A stretch of DNA of 9,585 nt from Bacteriovoracaceae bacterium (GTDB lineage Bacteria; Bdellovibrionota; UBA1018). Numbering within the stretch: position 1 is the first letter of the stretch; each line of letters starts with the position of its first letter. The notes under the pieces are model-generated. The model did not search any database and was not told where the DNA came from. It worked only from the letters and a program-made list of their open reading frames with translations. Where the stretch lies: the NCBI GenBank assembly GCA_947500275.1, contig CANMSW010000074.1, positions 1-9,585 on the forward strand. Reading direction: 5' to 3'. The translations under genes and the position numbers were made by a program. Positions 6,357 to 9,585 of this stretch are shown here, piece after piece.

Positions 6357-7298
6357 ATGGATCCTCGCGAGCTTTCAAAAAATGGTCCGACTCCTCGTCC
6401 GCCAGTGGGTGCGGCTGCCCGTTCCAGCGCATCGCCTTCGGGTGGGCAATCTGGATCTGACGATCCGAAATCAAGTCAGGGTCCCGCTGGGGCCTCAAAA
6501 AAGACTTCGGGCGTGCGTGAGGACTCGAAGACCATGGGTTTTTTTTCTCATGTCGATGAGCTGCGCGCTCGCGTGATGCGCTGCTTGTATGTCTTCATGG
6601 CGGGCTTCATTTTCTTTTTTTATTACTCCGAGCCCATCCTCGAGTTCTTGAGGCGGCCCTTGTTTAATGCTCTTCCCCCTGAGCAGCAGAAGCTCTATTT
6701 CACCAGTTTATTTGAGAACTTCCTCACGCACTTGAAGATCGCAGGGTACGCTTCCGCCTTTTTCCTTTCGCCCTACTTTTTCTATCAGATCTGGGGCTTT
6801 ATCGCGCCAGGGCTTCTTCCGCGTGAGCGAAAGTACGCGGTCCCGTTCGTCGCTGCCGCGACCTTCTTTTTTATTGGGGGGGCCGCCTTTGCTTACGGAG
6901 TCCTATTCCCTGTTGGGTTTAAGTACTTTGTGACGTTCGGTGGGCCTTCCGACGTGCCTCTTCTGACGATTGATTCGTATTACGGTACGGCCTTGAAGCT
7001 CATGCTCTTGTTTGGGTTATCTTTTGAGCTTCCGGTTTTGGTAAGTTTGCTCGGTTTTCTCGGGGTTGTGAGCTCGAAGGTTCTCCAAGATCAGCGCCGG
7101 ACAGCCATTATTGGGATCACCGTGATGGCCGCCCTCTTTGCACCGCCAGACGCGATGTCCATGATCCTGCTGGCCGTCCCGCTCGTGCTTCTCTATGAGG
7201 CTTCGATCTGGGTGGTCGTCCTTTTCGAGAGAAGCCGGTCAAAACAGGCTCAGTCCAGCGTGTCAGCGGCTGATCCGTCGTCTGGGGCGAGCGCCTAA
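6357..7298 (+). CDS. tatC: Sec-independent protein translocase subunit TatC
   Basis: TatC is the multispanning inner-membrane receptor of the twin-arginine pathway; it binds the RR signal peptide and, with TatA/TatB, exports folded proteins. The core starts around residue 60 with FFSHVDELRARV, matching the cytoplasmic N-terminal HLxELR motif (E68 is the conserved glutamate). Six hydrophobic segments follow. Family landmarks are YQIWGFIAPGLLPRER in the first cytoplasmic loop, with its conserved glutamate, and APPDAMSMILLAVPLVLLYE near the C-terminus, the counterpart of the usual TPPD block. The first 59 residues are an unusual Pro/Ser/Gly-rich, probably disordered extension. The ATG at 6357 has no Shine-Dalgarno, while an internal ATG at 6534 is preceded by TGAGGA (6518-6523) and would give a normal-length 254-residue TatC. 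Either start is possible. No tatA or tatB lies in the window. Confidence 0.97.
   Translation: MDPRELSKNGPTPRPPVGAAARSSASPSGGQSGSDDPKSSQGPAGASKKTSGVREDSKTMGFFSHVDELRARVMRCLYVFMAGFIFFFYYSEPILEFLRRPLFNALPPEQQKLYFTSLFENFLTHLKIAGYASAFFLSPYFFYQIWGFIAPGLLPRERKYAVPFVAAATFFFIGGAAFAYGVLFPVGFKYFVTFGGPSDVPLLTIDSYYGTALKLMLLFGLSFELPVLVSLLGFLGVVSSKVLQDQRRTAIIGITVMAALFAPPDAMSMILLAVPLVLLYEASIWVVVLFERSRSKQAQSSVSAADPSSGASA
6518..6523 (+). promoter_or_regulatory. Shine-Dalgarno-like site for an internal tatC start
   Basis: TGAGGA lies 10 nt before the in-frame ATG at 6534, the position where the conserved TatC core begins. The upstream ATG at 6357 has only a G-run (6338-6341) 15 nt away. This makes 6534 a serious alternative or additional start. 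Confidence 0.45.
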
Positions 7299-7302
7299 GT
7301 CT

Positions 7303-7320
7303 AAAACCCGCTTGGTTTTT
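7303..7320 (+). terminator. Weak hairpin plus short T-run after tatC
   Basis: AAAACC (7303-7308) pairs with GGTTTT (7314-7319) around the loop CGCTT, 4 nt after the tatC stop, with one further T at 7320. The stem is mostly A-T, so termination would be inefficient at best. Confidence 0.3.
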
Positions 7321-7523
7321 GGATGGCCGCTGTGTTATCCGCCCTCAATCGATCTGGATTCCTTGCTCGTCCTCTATTTTTACAGGTCACCTCGAAAGAG
7401 GGTCCTATGAATCTCCGGGCGGGCTTTTGGAAGGAAGGTTGTCTTCCTTTGGGTCATGTTGGCCTGAAGGGAAGCAAGCTTTCGGATCCATCAACCACAA
7501 GGCCTGCCGGATCTGAAGCCACC

Positions 7524-7574
7524 GAACAGTTCTTTGATTTCCTGATTCCATGGTGTTCCGTCAAAGCGCGGAAC
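7524..7574 (+). promoter_or_regulatory. Candidate S6:S18 autoregulatory structure in rpsF leader
   Basis: Three mutually exclusive pairings can form. GTTCCG (7555-7560) pairs with CGGAAC (7569-7574) around an 8 nt loop. CTTTGA (7532-7537) pairs with TCAAAG (7561-7566). GAACA (7524-7528) pairs with TGTTC (7554-7558). In the second fold CCG (7558-7560) lies unpaired directly against the helix on its 3' strand. Many bacteria carry an rpsF leader motif that binds the S6:S18 dimer and has a conserved CCG in an internal loop. The resemblance is my inference; covariation was not tested. Confidence 0.35.
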
Positions 7575-7635
7575 GACGAGTCGGGGGAGAAAAGGCCATG
7601 TCGGGGTAGAGGATTCAGGTAGGAAGGAGAAAAAA

Positions 7636-8133
7636 ATGGCAGACGCCAATGCAGTTGCCGGAAAACTTCCCGGCTATGAAACCACAGTCATCACCCGTGG
7701 CGAGCTCATGGAAGATTCTTTGAAGAATCTCCAAGAACGTCTCGCTGCAGCTGTCAAAAACTTCGGTGGCGAAGTTGTTTTGACCGAAGACTGGGGCAGC
7801 CGTAAGCTTGCTTACACCATCCAAAAAGAAACCCGCGGCCGTTACACCTATCTCGTTTACACGGGCAAAGGTGAAGTCGTGGCTGAAATCGAGCGTAACC
7901 TTCGCATCAACGAACACGTTCTCCGCTTCTTGTCGGTGAATTTGGATAAAGAATTTGATGCTCCTGAATTCGTGAAGCGTCGTGGTGAGCTCCAAGCTGC
8001 TGCGAAAAAACGCGAAGAAGAGCGTGAAGCTCGCCGCGAAGAGCGCATGGCAGAGCGTCGTGGATGGTCGGACGATCGCCGCCCACGTCACTCGGCGCAC
8101 GCTGGCGCAGACGATTCACGCGACGAAGCTTAA
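7636..8133 (+). CDS. rpsF: 30S ribosomal protein S6
   Basis: S6 binds 16S rRNA on the platform of the small subunit as a heterodimer with S18. The ferredoxin-like S6 domain covers about residues 13-108: YETTVITRGEL at the first strand, GGEVVLTEDWGSRKLAYTI (44-62), RGRYTYLVY (67-75) and NLRINEHVLRFLSV (88-101), which is the family signature region. Residues from about 114 to 165 form a long extension very rich in Arg, Glu and Asp, ending in an acidic tail; E. coli S6 is about 130 residues, so this protein is longer. Arginine is encoded only by CGT/CGC here, as expected of a highly expressed gene. The start is fixed by AGGAAGGAG 6 nt upstream of the ATG. rpsR follows after 58 bp, forming an operon. 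Confidence 0.99.
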   Translation: MADANAVAGKLPGYETTVITRGELMEDSLKNLQERLAAAVKNFGGEVVLTEDWGSRKLAYTIQKETRGRYTYLVYTGKGEVVAEIERNLRINEHVLRFLSVNLDKEFDAPEFVKRRGELQAAAKKREEEREARREERMAERRGWSDDRRPRHSAHAGADDSRDEA

Positions 8134-8191
8134 TTGCCTCAGGGGCGATAAAGTTTCTTAATTCTGATTCAAAGATTCTGGAGAACTAAAA

Positions 8192-8518
8192 ATGAGCAAA
8201 ATGGACAGATCCGATCGTTCGGATACACGTGATTCTCGTGAAGGCCGCGATGGCGGCATGGACCGTGATGGTGAAGAGCGGGGAGGCCGCCGTGGAGGCG
8301 GATTCGGCCGTCGCAAAGTTTGCCGCTTCTGCGCTGACCTGGAATACGTCATGGACTACAAAGATTTCCGCATGATGCAGTCTTTTGTGACTGAGCATGG
8401 TCGCATTGTTCCTCGCCGGATCAGCGGGAACTGCGCAATGCACCAGCGCAAGTTGACCTCAGCTGTGAAGCGCGCCCGTAACTTGGCGCTTGTTGGCTTC
8501 GTCAGCAGCGGAAACTAA
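8192..8518 (+). CDS. rpsR: 30S ribosomal protein S18 (zinc-ligand form)
   Basis: S18 is the platform partner of S6. The conserved S18 domain covers about residues 38-108: RRKVCRFCAD, DYKDFRMMQSFVTEHGRIVPRRISGN and QRKLTSAVKRARNLALVGFV. CxxC at 44-47 and CxxH at 81-84 supply four potential zinc ligands, the so-called C+ form; E. coli S18 lacks most of these. The first 40 residues are an Arg/Asp/Gly-rich, probably disordered extension (RSDRSDTRDSR, then GGRRGGGFGRR, an RGG-like end). The start has GGAG (8180-8183), 8 nt before the ATG. A strong terminator follows 18 nt after the stop, so rpsF-rpsR is a compact transcription unit. Confidence 0.99.
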   Translation: MSKMDRSDRSDTRDSREGRDGGMDRDGEERGGRRGGGFGRRKVCRFCADLEYVMDYKDFRMMQSFVTEHGRIVPRRISGNCAMHQRKLTSAVKRARNLALVGFVSSGN

Positions 8519-8536
8519 TCGAGAGTTTGGTTTCTC

Positions 8537-8587
8537 AAGGCTCGCTCCACCGATCGGATGAACGATCGGTGAGCGAGCTTTTTTTTT
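8537..8587 (+). terminator. Strong intrinsic terminator after rpsR
   Basis: Arms 8540-8556 and 8563-8578 form a 16 bp GC-rich stem with a single bulged C and a GATGAA loop, extended by a few A-T/G-U pairs, followed directly by nine T (8579-8587). This is a textbook Rho-independent terminator on the + strand. Confidence 0.96.
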
Positions 8588-8632
8588 GTAAGAACTGGCT
8601 GCCAAACGAAAGAAGTGGTTTTCTGAAGCCGA

Positions 8633-9556
8633 ATGAAAAAATGGAAGTCTAGCAGTCAGATCCGGCACCTTTGGTTGAGAGCTACGCCTTTCTTTTTGAG
8701 CGCGGCCCTGTTCTTGAGTTTTCTTTTCTCGGTGTTTGCTCCCCTTCCGCTTTTGGTTGAGCGATATCAGGGCGCCCCTCTTTGGAAGCGTGTTCTAGAG
8801 ACCTTCTTGAATCTGGGACTGGTCTTTCTTCTGGTAGGGGCGGACGGCACGGTCCTTTACCTGTGGTTGGTCTTGCCGGTAGCCTGGGTGCTGCCTTTGC
8901 TTTTGGAGCGCGTCCGAAAAGCGGAGACTGCAGCTCTTTTAACGCTACTTTGCATTTTGGGTCTCGGGCTGGCTGTACTGGTTGTGGAATCCCTCCAAGT
9001 CGGAAGTACCCCTTGGGACTACGTGAGACATGCAGTCGATGAGGGCCTCAGGCGTGTCCATGATTCAGTTCCCGCCGAACGGCGCGGTGAGCTCCTGGGC
9101 GACCTGAGTCTCGACGAGTGGATGCGGGGTCTTCGAAATGACCTCCCTTGGCGCATCGTAACTCTCTCGCTCCTTTGGGTTTTCGCGAATACGATGATTC
9201 TTCTCCGATGGAATCCCAGGCACTTGCGTGAACGCCTGGGTTTGGAGCCTCGTTTCTTTGCGACCTGGAAAGCCCCGGAGGCTTTGATTTGGCCCGTGAT
9301 CGTCTTTGCTGGCATGTCCCTCCTTGGAAAAGGGGGGGTCGCTTCGGTCGGTACGAATGGATTATTCTGTCTGTTGGCCGTTTTTGGAATTCAAGGGCTC
9401 AGTATTTTGAGTTTTATGCTGGATCTGTGGAAGATCCATGGACCGATGAGGTCTTTGGCTTACGTTCTTGCACTCTTAGTCATGCTCCCTTTGGTTTTAG
9501 CTATCGGCTTTTTCGATACATGGTTTGACTTCAGGGCTCGACTGAGGCAGAGATGA
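8633..9556 (+). CDS. DUF2232 / YybS-like polytopic membrane protein
   Basis: This 307-residue integral membrane protein has about eight hydrophobic segments. The first begins near residue 17 after a basic N-terminus, and a soluble loop at about 125-170 breaks the membrane part (YVRHAVDEGLRRVHDSVPAE and following). The C-terminal third carries the pattern I associate with DUF2232: a late GIQGLSIL helix start (252-259) and an ending GFFDTWFDFRAR (about 291-302). Members of this family commonly sit between rpsR and rplI in deltaproteobacteria and Firmicutes; their function is unknown. Only a weak GAAG precedes the ATG, and no promoter is visible in the 45 bp after the terminator, so expression may depend on readthrough. 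The stop TGA overlaps an ATG at 9553 (ATGA), suggesting translational coupling to whatever follows. rplI would be the expected next gene, but it is not in the window. Confidence 0.85.
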   Translation: MKKWKSSSQIRHLWLRATPFFLSAALFLSFLFSVFAPLPLLVERYQGAPLWKRVLETFLNLGLVFLLVGADGTVLYLWLVLPVAWVLPLLLERVRKAETAALLTLLCILGLGLAVLVVESLQVGSTPWDYVRHAVDEGLRRVHDSVPAERRGELLGDLSLDEWMRGLRNDLPWRIVTLSLLWVFANTMILLRWNPRHLRERLGLEPRFFATWKAPEALIWPVIVFAGMSLLGKGGVASVGTNGLFCLLAVFGIQGLSILSFMLDLWKIHGPMRSLAYVLALLVMLPLVLAIGFFDTWFDFRARLRQR

Positions 9557-9585
9557 CAGCTCAATTTAAGATTTTGGCGAAGTGA
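9553..9585 (+). other. Ten-codon minigene overlapping the membrane protein stop
   Basis: An ATG at 9553 overlaps the preceding stop as ATGA and opens a frame of only ten codons (MTAQFKILAK) before a TGA at 9583-9585, the window edge. It could be a reinitiation minigene, or chance sequence in the leader of the next gene, whose true start lies outside. Confidence 0.2.

Larger units (their letters stand above)
7299..7635 (+). promoter_or_regulatory. 337 bp leader/intergenic region upstream of rpsF
   Basis: No convincing gene is present; a 99-codon frame from 7323 runs into the rpsF ribosome binding site, has no Shine-Dalgarno of its own and low-complexity composition. The stretch contains several hairpins: CCTC-GAAA-GAGG with a GNRA loop near 7390-7401, AAGGAAG/CTTCCTT at 7431-7437 and 7443-7449 with a GTTGT loop, and the competing pairings at 7524-7574 listed separately. 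The rpsF promoter must lie here or upstream of tatC, but I see no clear -35/-10 pair. It ends in a strong ribosome binding site, AGGAAGGAG (7621-7629), 6 nt before the rpsF ATG. Confidence 0.55.

Noticed and set aside
7431..7449. AAGGAAG/CTTCCTT hairpin as a terminator or attenuator
   Set aside because: Only 7 bp with no T-run after it; kept only as part of the structured leader.
7323..7622. 99-codon frame between tatC and rpsF
   Set aside because: No ribosome binding site, low-complexity composition, two overlapping alternative frames of similar length, and it runs into the rpsF Shine-Dalgarno. Better explained as leader sequence.
7615..8100. 161-codon minus-strand frame opposite rpsF
   Set aside because: It is a shadow of the codon bias of rpsF, which is certain by homology.
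1..9585. Novel defence, mobile or biosynthetic system
   Set aside because: The gene set is mostly housekeeping (peptidase, cyclophilin, methyltransferase, TatC, S6, S18, DUF2232). There are no repeats, integrase, transposase or toxin-like pair, and no abrupt change in base or codon use was noticed.

Overview
The window reads as an ordinary chromosomal segment from a Gram-negative bacterium of moderate GC content. The gene content and the order rpsF - rpsR - DUF2232 membrane protein fit the former Deltaproteobacteria, and Bdellovibrionota is my best guess. That placement is inferred from gene order and protein style, not from a database match. No transposase, integrase, CRISPR array, tRNA, rRNA, toxin-antitoxin pair or phage gene was seen.

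Layout, left to right. Positions 1-1136 (+) hold the 3' part of an unrecognised gene whose frame is open to the left edge. Positions 1198-3987 (+) encode a 929-residue two-domain M16 zinc metallopeptidase with an active N-terminal half and a degenerate C-terminal half. A roughly 300 bp gap follows, with a strong stem-loop at 4097-4133. Positions 4294-4914 (+) encode a conserved-looking helical protein of unknown function behind a near-perfect Shine-Dalgarno. It converges, with 5 bp between stop codons, on a two-gene minus-strand unit: a membrane-anchored cyclophilin-type peptidyl-prolyl isomerase (6207-5578), then a SAM-dependent methyltransferase (5564-4920). A divergent intergenic region separates this unit from tatC (6357-7298, +), the core subunit of the twin-arginine translocase. 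After a 337 bp leader come rpsF (7636-8133) and rpsR (8192-8518), a textbook intrinsic terminator (8537-8587), and a DUF2232/YybS-like polytopic membrane protein (8633-9556). The last gene overlaps a new ATG by ATGA at the right edge.

How the genes work together: most are housekeeping. Ribosomal proteins S6 and S18 bind each other on the platform of the 30S subunit. Here S6 has a long charged C-terminal tail and S18 a charged, RGG-like N-terminal tail. TatC (export of folded proteins), the cyclophilin (periplasmic folding) and the M16 peptidase (peptide degradation or processing) are loosely linked by protein traffic and quality control, but nothing in the sequence ties them into one pathway.

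I found no convincing new multi-gene system. The points most worth a second look are: the rpsF leader, with mutually exclusive pairings and a CCG beside a helix (a possible S6:S18 autoregulatory site); a canonical A-AAA-AAG slippery heptamer exactly in the linker between the two M16 domains; the uncertain tatC start with a 59-residue disordered extension; and the unexplained hairpin at 4097-4133.
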